Shown one piece after another: positions 10,380 to 17,606 of a DNA stretch of 64,000 bases. The stretch spans positions 26,501-90,500 of the forward strand of contig NZ_BCVP01000002.1 in NCBI RefSeq assembly GCF_001591805.1, read 5' to 3'. The notes beneath the pieces are model-generated. The model worked only from the letters and a program-made list of their open reading frames with translations. It searched no databases and was not told the origin of the DNA. This stretch comes from Neobacillus novalis NBRC 102450. Its GTDB lineage: Bacteria; Bacillota; Bacilli; Bacillales; Cytobacillaceae. How positions within the stretch are numbered: position 1 is the first letter of the stretch; each line of letters begins with the position of its first letter. Position numbers and translations under genes: made by a program.

Positions 10380-11042
10380 CTATTCCGCCATACGAATAAT
10401 TTTCGATACATTTGCAAGATTACTTAATTCCTCAATCACCATATCCTCAATTTTTTGGTCGACTTCAATGACCATTAAGGCCATTTCCCCTTTATCCAAC
10501 CTTGAAACCTCCATATGGCCGATGTTAATTTGATATTTTGATAATACACTAGTTACCGCTGAAATGATTCCAAATCGGTCTTGGTGGACAACCAAGATTG
10601 CCGGATGTTCGCCGGACAGCTTTAGCGGGAAAGAGTTTAATTCGGTAATTTCAATGGTTCCGCCGCCAATTGAAATCCCAACCAGCTCAAGCTCGTCATC
10701 CCCGCCATATAGATTTATTTTAACGGTATTCGGATGATCCGTTACTGCCTCTTCCGCCTGAAACACAACCTCTAAACCGAGGTCCTTTGCTATTGCCAAT
10801 GATTTAGGCATTCTTTCATCAAAAGTATCCAGGTCTAGGAGGCCTGCAACAATCGCAAAGTCTGTTCCATGTCCCTTATATGTTTTCGCAAATGAACCGT
10901 ATAATGAGATAATCGCCTTCGTCGGAAGTTTGCCAAACAATGTCCTAGCAACCCTGCCAATACGTGCTGCACCTGCTGTATGAGAGCTTGACGGTCCAAT
11001 CATGACCGGACCGATAATATCAAAAGCTGAACGATATTTCAT
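10380..11042 (-). CDS. sdaAB: L-serine dehydratase, beta subunit
   Basis: Partner chain of the two-subunit Fe-S L-serine dehydratase, 220 aa. The N-terminal domain has the hallmark GPSSSHTAGAARIGR (residues 15-29). The C-terminal about 75 residues (HPAILVVHQDRFGIISAVTS onward) form an ACT domain, which suggests serine or other amino-acid binding. The start ATG has an AAAGGAG site. It begins the sdaAB-sdaAA unit, downstream of the rbgA terminator. A 7-bp inverted repeat (11164-11180, GGAAAGT/ACTTTCC) lies in its upstream region. Confidence 0.94.
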   Translation of the reverse strand: MKYRSAFDIIGPVMIGPSSSHTAGAARIGRVARTLFGKLPTKAIISLYGSFAKTYKGHGTDFAIVAGLLDLDTFDERMPKSLAIAKDLGLEVVFQAEEAVTDHPNTVKINLYGGDDELELVGISIGGGTIEITELNSFPLKLSGEHPAILVVHQDRFGIISAVTSVLSKYQINIGHMEVSRLDKGEMALMVIEVDQKIEDMVIEELSNLANVSKIIRMAE

Positions 11043-11163
11043 TTAAGTACGCTCCTTTATCAAGTAATCAATCTTAGTCGTTAAACTAATTTTACGAAAA
11101 TAGTTCCATTGTAACCAGAGATAAATGCTGGTAAAAGTAGAAAAATGAAAGAAATAGTTAATT

Positions 11164-11180
11164 GGAAAGTTTTACTTTCC
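11164..11180. repeat. Inverted repeat upstream of sdaAB
   Basis: Perfect 7-bp dyad GGAAAGT-TTT-ACTTTCC, about 120 bp upstream of the sdaAB start and just past the rbgA terminator. It has no U-tract, so it could be an operator or mRNA hairpin. No regulator is assigned. Confidence 0.35.
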
Positions 11181-11187
11181 TCTCGGC

Positions 11188-11217
11188 AAAAAATAAGCTC
11201 CCCATTCAGGAGAGCTT
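11188..11217 (-). terminator. Rho-independent terminator after rbgA
   Basis: Minus-strand stem AAGCTCTCC / GGGGAGCTT (one G-U pair, 5-nt loop; 11195-11217) followed by ATTTTTT. It lies 12 bp past the rbgA stop and isolates the rbgA unit from sdaAB. Confidence 0.85.
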
Positions 11218-11229
11218 CATGCAGTTTCA

Positions 11230-12090
11230 TTATTCCTTCATTAGATCGGCAGGTCGTTCAAACGTAAGCCGGCCAAATTTCTCTGACCGTATCTCTCTTA
11301 TCACCAATTCCGATACCTTATCATAATCGACGATGCCGCCAGCCATAAGACAGCCGCGAAGTTCACCGATATGATCAAACATTTCGACAACGTTATCTGG
11401 CAGAATTTCCAGATTGTACCGTTCTTTTAAACGCTTTGGATAGGCACGTTCTAGAAATCTAAGTGAGTAAACGGTCAAGTCCTGTAGGTTTAATAATGTA
11501 TCTTTAATCGCTCCTGTGATAGCCAGTTTCATCCCAACCTCTTGGTCTTCAAACTTCGGCCATAAAATCCCTGGAGTATCAAGCAATTCCATTTCCTTGC
11601 CAACTTTAATCCATTGCTGCGATTTCGTTACCCCTGGTGTATTGCCTGTCTTGGCGATATTTTTTTTGGCAAGGCGATTGATAAGTGTCGATTTCCCTGC
11701 ATTAGGAATGCCAACAATCATCGCACGAATCGCCCTTGGGTTAACGCCTTTTGCTCTCATTCGATCAAATTTTTCTTTAAGAATTTCATGTGAGGCTTGG
11801 ACAATCGTTTTCATTCCTTCTCCAGCCTGAGAATTAATCGCCAGGGCTTTTATCCCCTTCTCCGCAAAGTGGGCAATCCATTCCCTTGTCACGTCTTTAT
11901 CTGCCATATCCGCTTTATTTAACAAGACTAATCTAGGTTTATGCTGGATAATTTCATCAATCATTGGGTTTCTCGAGGAATACGGAATTCTTGCATCAAC
12001 CAATTCAAAAATAATGTCAACCAGTTTTAACTTTTCCGTGACCTCTCTGCGAGCCTTGGCCATATGGCCTGGAAACCATTGGATCGTCAA
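11230..12090 (-). CDS. rbgA: Ribosome biogenesis GTPase RbgA
   Basis: Circularly permuted GTPase needed for late 50S subunit assembly. It is 286 aa from the TTG start. The N-terminus [20 protein letters not shown] is diagnostic. The permuted motif order is visible: NKAD (G4) near residue 58, then GIPNAGKST (G1, about 124-132), then DTPG (G3, about 169). The C-terminal RNA-binding domain follows. TTG at 12090 is chosen because GGAGGT ends 7 bases before it; an upstream GTG at 12099 overlaps that site. It lies 38 bp after lepB, probably co-transcribed, and ends at a clear terminator. Confidence 0.95.
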   Translation of the reverse strand: MTIQWFPGHMAKARREVTEKLKLVDIIFELVDARIPYSSRNPMIDEIIQHKPRLVLLNKADMADKDVTREWIAHFAEKGIKALAINSQAGEGMKTIVQASHEILKEKFDRMRAKGVNPRAIRAMIVGIPNAGKSTLINRLAKKNIAKTGNTPGVTKSQQWIKVGKEMELLDTPGILWPKFEDQEVGMKLAITGAIKDTLLNLQDLTVYSLRFLERAYPKRLKERYNLEILPDNVVEMFDHIGELRGCLMAGGIVDYDKVSELVIREIRSEKFGRLTFERPADLMKE

Positions 12091-12128
12091 AGCTGCCACC
12101 TCCTTTAAAGCATAAGCGCCTTGGTGTT

Positions 12129-12689
12129 CTATTTCGCTGTAACAATATGTGCATCTTTAATCGGCCAATAGACGACACTTGTTTTGCCGATTACCTTACT
12201 CATTGGAATCGTCCCGATGTGTCTGGAATCTTTACTCCAGCGGCGATTATCTCCCATCACAAACAATTCACCTTTCGGAACCGTTTTACGGCCTACAACG
12301 GTTTCTTCTAACGTAAAGGAAGCGGTTAGCGGTCCGTCCTCAACCTCTTTCTTATATTGATCCAAGTAAGGCTCTTTATATGCTTTTCCATTTACATATA
12401 ACGTATCATCCTTATACTCAACCGTGTCACCAGGAAGACCAATCACACGCTTTATGTAATCCTTTTTCTCAGGTGCATGAAAGACGATGATATCAAACCG
12501 CTTCGGCTCTCCAATATCATAACTGAATTTATTAACAATCATTCGATCTTGGTCTTTCAATGTCGGCATCATCGATAGGCCATCGACTACAATTGGAGCA
12601 AACAGAAAGTACCGAATAACTGCTGCCAGCGCTACCGCAATTAACAGGGCCTTTGTCCATTCCCATAGTTCATTTTTCTTTTTTGTCAT
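12129..12689 (-). CDS. lepB: Type I signal peptidase
   Basis: Membrane-anchored protease that removes signal peptides from Sec/Tat-exported proteins, 186 aa, a SipS/SipT-like size. One N-terminal membrane segment (about residues 13-33) precedes the catalytic Ser39 in DGLSMMPTL and Lys80 in [11 protein letters not shown]. The C-terminal box [15 protein letters not shown] completes the family signatures. The start is ATG behind GGTGGGG. It is the first gene of a lepB-rbgA unit. No clean promoter was found in the 170 bp between it and the rplS terminator. B. subtilis has no signal peptidase between rplS and rbgA (rbgA follows rplS directly there). Confidence 0.95.
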   Translation of the reverse strand: MTKKKNELWEWTKALLIAVALAAVIRYFLFAPIVVDGLSMMPTLKDQDRMIVNKFSYDIGEPKRFDIIVFHAPEKKDYIKRVIGLPGDTVEYKDDTLYVNGKAYKEPYLDQYKKEVEDGPLTASFTLEETVVGRKTVPKGELFVMGDNRRWSKDSRHIGTIPMSKVIGKTSVVYWPIKDAHIVTAK

Positions 12690-12863
12690 ACAATCCCCAC
12701 CAATCTAAATAAAACTCATATAAAGCCTATTTTACATAACTTAAACAAATTTAACACGATGGGATTATCGTTTTTAATCAAACTTTAATAATTAGTTTAA
12801 AAAACAGTAACATTCGGGGAGTCCAATATGATTAGTCTTTCTATCAAAGAAGAAGATATGTAT

Positions 12864-12895
12864 CAAAAAAAGAGCCTGCTCCTAAAGCAAGCTCT
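12864..12895 (-). terminator. Rho-independent terminator after rplS
   Basis: Minus-strand 10-bp stem AGAGCTTGCT / AGCAGGCTCT with one G-U pair and a 5-nt loop (12871-12895), followed by an uninterrupted run of seven T. It starts 12 bp past the rplS stop. Confidence 0.9.
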
Positions 12896-12907
12896 TTCCT
12901 TTTCATA

Positions 12908-13358
<451 letters not shown>

Positions 13359-13364
13359 AGTAGT

Positions 13365-13393
13365 ATCATACCATAATTATTGCAGGCTCGCAA
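13365..13393 (-). promoter_or_regulatory. Sigma-A promoter for rplS
   Basis: Minus-strand TTGCGA, 17-bp spacer, TATGAT, with TGG before the -10 giving an extended -10. It begins 3 bp past the trmD stop codon. Confidence 0.75.
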
Positions 13394-13395
13394 TA

Positions 13396-14139
13396 TTACT
13401 CGCAATCTTTTTTTACTTCTTCTAGCCATTTTTCTTGTTCTGCTGTCAGTTCTATTTTATCCAATAAATCCGGGCGTCGTAAAAGGGTACGGCGTAATGC
13501 CTCTTTATTTCGCCATTCTTCAATTAATTTATGATTTCCCGACAACAATGTATCAGGCACCTTCATGCCGCGAAAATCTGCGGGTCTCGTGTAGTGTGGA
13601 TGTTCTAAGAGCCCCGTACTAAACGAATCCTTCATATGTGATTCCTGATTTCCTAATACTTCCGGTAAAAGGCGGACCACACTGTCGATCACGACCATTG
13701 CTCCAAGCTCGCCGCCAGTCAGGACATAATCACCAATCGAGATTTCATCCGTTACCACATGTTCACGGATTCGTTCATCATAGCCCTCATAATGGCCGCA
13801 AATAAATAGTAAGTGCTCTTCATTTGCCAGTTCCTCTGCCTTTTTCTGCTCATAGCGTTCTCCTTGCGGGCAAAGCAGAATCACCCTTGGTTTGCTGCTT
13901 TTGGCCTTTTCCTTCAGTGCTGCAACAGCATCAAAGATTGGCTGTGGTTTTAATACCATGCCAGCCCCGCCGCCATATGGATAGTCATCAACCGTAGAAT
14001 GTTTGTTATCGGCATATTCACGGAAATTAACGACATTATAGTTGACCGCTGCTTTCTCAGCCGCTTTTTGCAAAATCGATTGTCCCAGTACCCCGGAAAA
14101 CATTTCTGGAAATAAGGTAAGAATATCAATCTGCATCAT
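13396..14139 (-). CDS. trmD: tRNA (guanine-N1)-methyltransferase TrmD
   Basis: SPOUT-class enzyme making m1G37 in tRNAs reading CNN/UNN/GNN codons, preventing +1 frameshifts. It is 247 aa. The family signatures are [29 protein letters not shown] and the trefoil-knot AdoMet site [23 protein letters not shown]. Its ATG overlaps the rimM stop by 4 bases (ATGA), so translation is coupled. rplS follows but has its own promoter. Confidence 0.97.
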   Translation of the reverse strand: MMQIDILTLFPEMFSGVLGQSILQKAAEKAAVNYNVVNFREYADNKHSTVDDYPYGGGAGMVLKPQPIFDAVAALKEKAKSSKPRVILLCPQGERYEQKKAEELANEEHLLFICGHYEGYDERIREHVVTDEISIGDYVLTGGELGAMVVIDSVVRLLPEVLGNQESHMKDSFSTGLLEHPHYTRPADFRGMKVPDTLLSGNHKLIEEWRNKEALRRTLLRRPDLLDKIELTAEQEKWLEEVKKDCE

Positions 14140-14654
14140 GAAAGTAACCCTTCCATTGGTTCAATGATAACTATTTTTTCTTGTACATCCACTTTCTTGA
14201 CCACATCATGGATATATGGGATTAGGACTTCCTTACCGCCTTTTCCTTTAACCACCCAAACATCATTGGCACCAGGGGAGAGAATTTCAGCTATTTTTCC
14301 GATTTCCTCTCCTTCAGTTGTTGAAACAAGGCAGCCGATAATTTCGTGGTAATAAAATTCATCTTCAGCTAATGTGCCAAGTTGTGATTCAGGTACTTTC
14401 AAAATACCATCCCTGAATTTTTCAACTTCATTTATATTATTAAAACCTTCAAATGTGAGTAATTCGAAATTTTTATGGGTCCTGTGGCTTTTGACTGTTA
14501 GTTCAACTGGCGTATTTGAATTTGGCATAAACAAAAATAAAACATTTCCGGCTTTATAGCGTTTCTCAGGGAAGTCCGTTTTTGAAATAACGCGCACTTC
14601 ACCTTTTATCCCTTGAGTATTGACGATTTTCCCAACATTGAACCATTTTTCCAT
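14136..14654 (-). CDS. rimM: 16S rRNA processing protein RimM
   Basis: 30S assembly factor acting on the 3' (head) domain near S19, 172 aa from ATG 14654 ([20 protein letters not shown]). That start has AGAGGTG 8-9 bases upstream, whereas the longer frame to 14681 adds nine unconserved residues. An N-terminal RimM barrel (about 4-85) is followed by a PRC-barrel domain beginning [18 protein letters not shown]. It is translationally coupled to trmD, and lies 13 bp after the ylqD-like gene. Confidence 0.96.
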   Translation of the reverse strand: MEKWFNVGKIVNTQGIKGEVRVISKTDFPEKRYKAGNVLFLFMPNSNTPVELTVKSHRTHKNFELLTFEGFNNINEVEKFRDGILKVPESQLGTLAEDEFYYHEIIGCLVSTTEGEEIGKIAEILSPGANDVWVVKGKGGKEVLIPYIHDVVKKVDVQEKIVIIEPMEGLLS

Positions 14655-14667
14655 ATTTTTCACACCT

Positions 14668-15054
14668 CTAGCGTATTTCAACTATTATACCGTCACTTAC
14701 GATAATTTCGGATTGCCCAAACCGTTCATCCCATTTGTCACCGACGTTTAATTCAACAAGGGCCTGAACTTCCTTTTCCTTAATTTCACTGCCTAACGGT
14801 AGGATATGTAATTGTTCCGCTTGAAACTCAAGAAGCTTTATTTTTTCTTTGCGCATTTGAATTTCTTTTTCAAACTGTTTTTTCAATGTCCCCGGTGAAA
14901 GGTTTTTAGACTTTTCTAACCGTTTCAATTCGAATTGTAGCTGATCACACTCTTTCTGGAGCTGCAGCTTCTTGGTATGGTAACCATTAAATAGCTCTTG
15001 TTTGCTATTTTCTGTTAATAGCTGCTTAACGATAACCGTTTGGATTAGTAGCAT
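14668..15054 (-). CDS. ylqD: YlqD-family coiled-coil protein
   Basis: Uncharacterised 128-aa protein at the position of B. subtilis ylqD, between the KH-domain gene and rimM. Residues about 25-80 are predicted from heptad-like Leu spacing to be coiled coil ([18 protein letters not shown], then [16 protein letters not shown]). The C-terminal about 45 residues look like a small beta domain ([20 protein letters not shown]). No enzymatic motif is visible. The start ATG follows GGGGG. It sits just downstream of a strong hairpin that separates it from khpA. The function is unknown; the conserved position suggests an RNA or ribosome link. Confidence 0.8.
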   Translation of the reverse strand: MLLIQTVIVKQLLTENSKQELFNGYHTKKLQLQKECDQLQFELKRLEKSKNLSPGTLKKQFEKEIQMRKEKIKLLEFQAEQLHILPLGSEIKEKEVQALVELNVGDKWDERFGQSEIIVSDGIIVEIR

Positions 15055-15084
15055 AATTGGGCCCCCTTTTGCATTTTTTATAGC

Positions 15085-15115
15085 AAAAAAGGGAGGATTT
15101 TTATTCCTCCCTTTT
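15085..15115 (-). terminator. Strong hairpin between khpA and ylqD
   Basis: Perfect 11-bp stem AAAAGGGAGGA / TCCTCCCTTTT (15087-15097 with 15105-15115, 7-nt loop) followed on the minus strand by TTTTTT. It lies 16 bp past the khpA stop. It should end the rpsP-khpA transcript, or let only part through to ylqD-rimM-trmD. Confidence 0.85.
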
Positions 15116-15131
15116 ATCTAGATGCAAAAAG

Positions 15132-15362
15132 CTATTCACCAATTTCTAGAAAAATTTTCTTTTGTTGTGATGATCCCGTTGCATATACAACAGTTCTAAT
15201 GGCCTTTGCAACACGCCCCTGCTTGCCAATCACTTTTCCCATGTCTGTCTTGTTAACAGAAAGCAGATAGGTAATTCGTGAATCGTCTTCCGTGACAAAA
15301 ACATGCACATCTTCCGGAAAATCAACAAGAGGCTTAACAATCGTTTCGATTAGTTCCTTCAT
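15132..15362 (-). CDS. khpA: KH-domain RNA-binding protein KhpA
   Basis: Small cytoplasmic RNA-binding protein of 76 aa. The type-II KH fold is marked by GKVIGKQGRVAKAIR (residues 42-56), which contains the GxxG loop GKQG. In Gram-positives the family pairs with KhpB (Jag) and influences cell elongation. It starts 12 bp after rpsP and shares its promoter. This is the ylqC position of B. subtilis. Confidence 0.92.
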   Translation of the reverse strand: MKELIETIVKPLVDFPEDVHVFVTEDDSRITYLLSVNKTDMGKVIGKQGRVAKAIRTVVYATGSSQQKKIFLEIGE

Positions 15363-15374
15363 AATCGCCTGTGA

Positions 15375-15647
15375 TTACTTGCTTAATTTTGCATTATGGA
15401 ATTTTTCCATGATGCCTTGGTTTGAGAACAGGTTCCGAACAGTATCAGATGGTTTTGCACCGTCTTTTAGCCATTTAAGAACTAATTCTTCGTTAATTTC
15501 TACTTTAGCCGGTTGCGTTACAGGGTTGTAAGTTCCAACGATTTCAATGTAACGTCCGTCACGAGGAGAACGAGAATCTGCTACTACGATACGATAGAAA
15601 GGAGTTTTTTTAGCTCCCATACGTTTTAAACGAATTTTAACTGCCAT
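15375..15647 (-). CDS. rpsP: Ribosomal protein S16
   Basis: 30S protein important for early assembly, 90 aa from ATG 15647 ([20 protein letters not shown]). GGAGGTG lies 10 bases upstream of this ATG. An upstream in-frame extension to 15680 is not conserved in S16 and contains the ribosome binding site. The motif [15 protein letters not shown] is intact. First gene of a short rpsP-khpA transcript with a strong promoter. Confidence 0.97.
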   Translation of the reverse strand: MAVKIRLKRMGAKKTPFYRIVVADSRSPRDGRYIEIVGTYNPVTQPAKVEINEELVLKWLKDGAKPSDTVRNLFSNQGIMEKFHNAKLSK

Positions 15648-15686
15648 TTTAAATAAGCACCTCCGAATAGTTTCACACAAGATAGT

Positions 15687-15715
15687 ATAATATCAATTCT
15701 TTATTAGTTTGTAAA
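15687..15715 (-). promoter_or_regulatory. Sigma-A promoter for rpsP-khpA
   Basis: Minus-strand TTTACA, 17-bp spacer, TATTAT, about 40 bp before the rpsP start and just past the ffh stop. Confidence 0.8.
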
Positions 15716-15767
15716 GTGTTTTTTCTTTACAGTCATTATTACCAATAATTCCGAAAAATAAAACAAG

Positions 15768-17126
15768 CTAGAATGGTTTAAATGGAAATTTAAACCCGCC
15801 TTTTTTCCCTTTTGGACCTCTTGGATTCATACCTGTCATTTGCTTCATCATTTTTTTCATGTCTTCAAACTGCTTGAGCAAACGGTTCACCTCTGTGACA
15901 GTCCGGCCGCTGCCTTTGGCAATCCGGTTTTTGCGTTTGGAGTTCAAGATTTCCGGGTTGTTTTTTTCTGCCTTGGTCATCGACCTAATGATGGCTTCTA
16001 CATGGGCAATTTGCTTCTCATCGATTTGCATATTATTTAAACCTTTGATTTTGTTTGCGCCAGGCATCATTTTTAATAATTCATCAAGCGGACCAAGATT
16101 ACGAACCTGGCCGAGCTGTTCCAAAAAATCCTCCAGTGTAAATGTTGCTGTCCGCATTTTCTGCTCTAACTCTTTCGCCTTTTGTTCGTCAACATTTGCT
16201 TGTGCCTTTTCAATCAGGGTCAGCACATCGCCCATGCCGAGAATTCTTGAGGCCATTCGTTCCGGGTGAAACGGTTCCAATGCGTCCATTTTCTCGCCAA
16301 GACCGACAAATTTAATCGGCGTTTGGGTAACGGCGCGGATGGAGAGTGCGGCCCCGCCTCGAGTATCACCGTCTAGCTTTGTCAAAACAACGCCGGTTAA
16401 ACCCAGTTGTTCATTAAAGCTTTGGGCCACATTGACAGCATCCTGCCCTGTCATGGCATCAACAACAAGGAAGATTTCATCCGGTTTGGTTAATTCTTTA
16501 ATGTCCTTCAACTCGCCCATTAACGCTTCATCGACATGCAGACGGCCAGCGGTGTCAATCAGGACATAATCATGATGTTCCTCTTTCGCCTTCTCAATTG
16601 CCTGCTTGGCAATTTCAACCGGGCTCACTTGATCGCCGAGCGAAAAAACCGGCATGTCTAATTGTTTGCCGAGAGTTTGCAGCTGCTTGATTGCGGCCGG
16701 ACGGTAAATGTCCGCGGCAACAAGCAATGGTTTGCGATTATACTTCTTTCGAAGCAGGAGCGAAAGCTTTCCTGTTGTCGTTGTTTTACCAGCACCCTGG
16801 AGCCCGACCATCATGATGACCGTTGGCGGTCGGTTTGATGCTGCAATCTTGCTTTGCTCACCTCCCATTAAAGCGGTCAATTCCTCATTAACAATTTTAA
16901 TGATTTGCTGACCTGGAGATAAGCTCTTTAGTACTTCCACCCCTACTGCACGTTCGCTGACTTTTTTTACAAAGTCTTTGACAACTTTGAAGTTTACGTC
17001 TGCTTCGAGCAGTGCAAGGCGGACTTCGCGCATCATTTCTTTAACATCCGCTTCTGAGACCTTTCCTTTTCCACGGATTTTTTGGATGGTATTTTGCAGT
17101 CGGTCGGCTAATCCTTCAAATGCCAT
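15768..17126 (-). CDS. ffh: Signal recognition particle protein Ffh
   Basis: SRP54 homologue that binds signal sequences and scRNA and delivers ribosomes to FtsY, 452 aa. The NG domain contains GLQGAGKTTTTGKLS (G1, about 108-122), DTAGRLHVDE (G3) and TKLDGDTRGGAALSIR (G4 region). The C-terminal M domain (from about residue 300) is Met-rich and ends in a basic Gly/Lys tail. It is preceded by ylxM, 12 bp upstream. FtsY, its receptor, is normally adjacent to ylxM but is here 12.5 kb away, across the inserted cluster. Confidence 0.98.
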   Translation of the reverse strand: MAFEGLADRLQNTIQKIRGKGKVSEADVKEMMREVRLALLEADVNFKVVKDFVKKVSERAVGVEVLKSLSPGQQIIKIVNEELTALMGGEQSKIAASNRPPTVIMMVGLQGAGKTTTTGKLSLLLRKKYNRKPLLVAADIYRPAAIKQLQTLGKQLDMPVFSLGDQVSPVEIAKQAIEKAKEEHHDYVLIDTAGRLHVDEALMGELKDIKELTKPDEIFLVVDAMTGQDAVNVAQSFNEQLGLTGVVLTKLDGDTRGGAALSIRAVTQTPIKFVGLGEKMDALEPFHPERMASRILGMGDVLTLIEKAQANVDEQKAKELEQKMRTATFTLEDFLEQLGQVRNLGPLDELLKMMPGANKIKGLNNMQIDEKQIAHVEAIIRSMTKAEKNNPEILNSKRKNRIAKGSGRTVTEVNRLLKQFEDMKKMMKQMTGMNPRGPKGKKGGFKFPFKPF

Positions 17127-17138
17127 TCATGCCGCCTC

Positions 17139-17474
17139 CTAATCTAATTTCTCAAGCTCGGCAACAGTTTCTAACATTGCCTGCTTTGAAGGGTTCTCCT
17201 CATTAAGCAATTCTCTTACGTGCGTGATTAGTTTTGCGCGCTCTTGAAATTTTTGGAATAATTGCAGCTTTTCCTCATACTCCTCGAGCATTGCTTCCGT
17301 CCGTTTAATATTATCATACACGGCCTGACGGCTTACGTCATACTCTTCGGCAATTTCTCCAAGAGAGTAATCATCTAAATAATAGAGAGACATGTAGCTT
17401 TGCTGCTTTGGTGTTAACAACGAATAGTAAAAATCATAAAGATAGTTTATTCGTGTTGTCTTTTCAAGCATCAT
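17139..17474 (-). CDS. ylxM: YlxM-family helix-turn-helix protein
   Basis: A 111-aa protein of the YlxM/p13 family, conserved next to ffh in Firmicutes; in Streptococcus it is reported to modulate SRP activity. An HTH resembling sigma-70 region 4 is visible at [23 protein letters not shown] (about residues 36-58), preceded by [16 protein letters not shown]. The C-terminal half is helical. The start ATG is behind GGAGGG. It is led by an excellent sigma-A promoter. Confidence 0.92.
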   Translation of the reverse strand: MMLEKTTRINYLYDFYYSLLTPKQQSYMSLYYLDDYSLGEIAEEYDVSRQAVYDNIKRTEAMLEEYEEKLQLFQKFQERAKLITHVRELLNEENPSKQAMLETVAELEKLD

Positions 17475-17524
17475 GCATGGGTTCCCTCCAATACCAATGT
17501 TAAGTGAAAAGCCTTTACAAGAGT

Positions 17525-17553
17525 AGTTTACACAGTCATATTATTTCTGTCAA
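17525..17553 (-). promoter_or_regulatory. Near-consensus sigma-A promoter for ylxM-ffh
   Basis: Minus-strand TTGACA (perfect -35), 17-bp spacer, TAAACT -10, about 50 bp before ylxM. It makes ylxM-ffh independent of the adjacent cluster. Confidence 0.85.
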
Positions 17554-17606
17554 GAAAATATCTTTACATATTCCAAACGACCAAGCCCCTAACTCCTTTT
17601 CCAATT

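Noticed and set aside
12773..12785. Plus-strand ACGAT-GGGATT-ATCGT hairpin with T-run
   Set aside because: The stem is only 5 bp and there is no plus-strand gene upstream.
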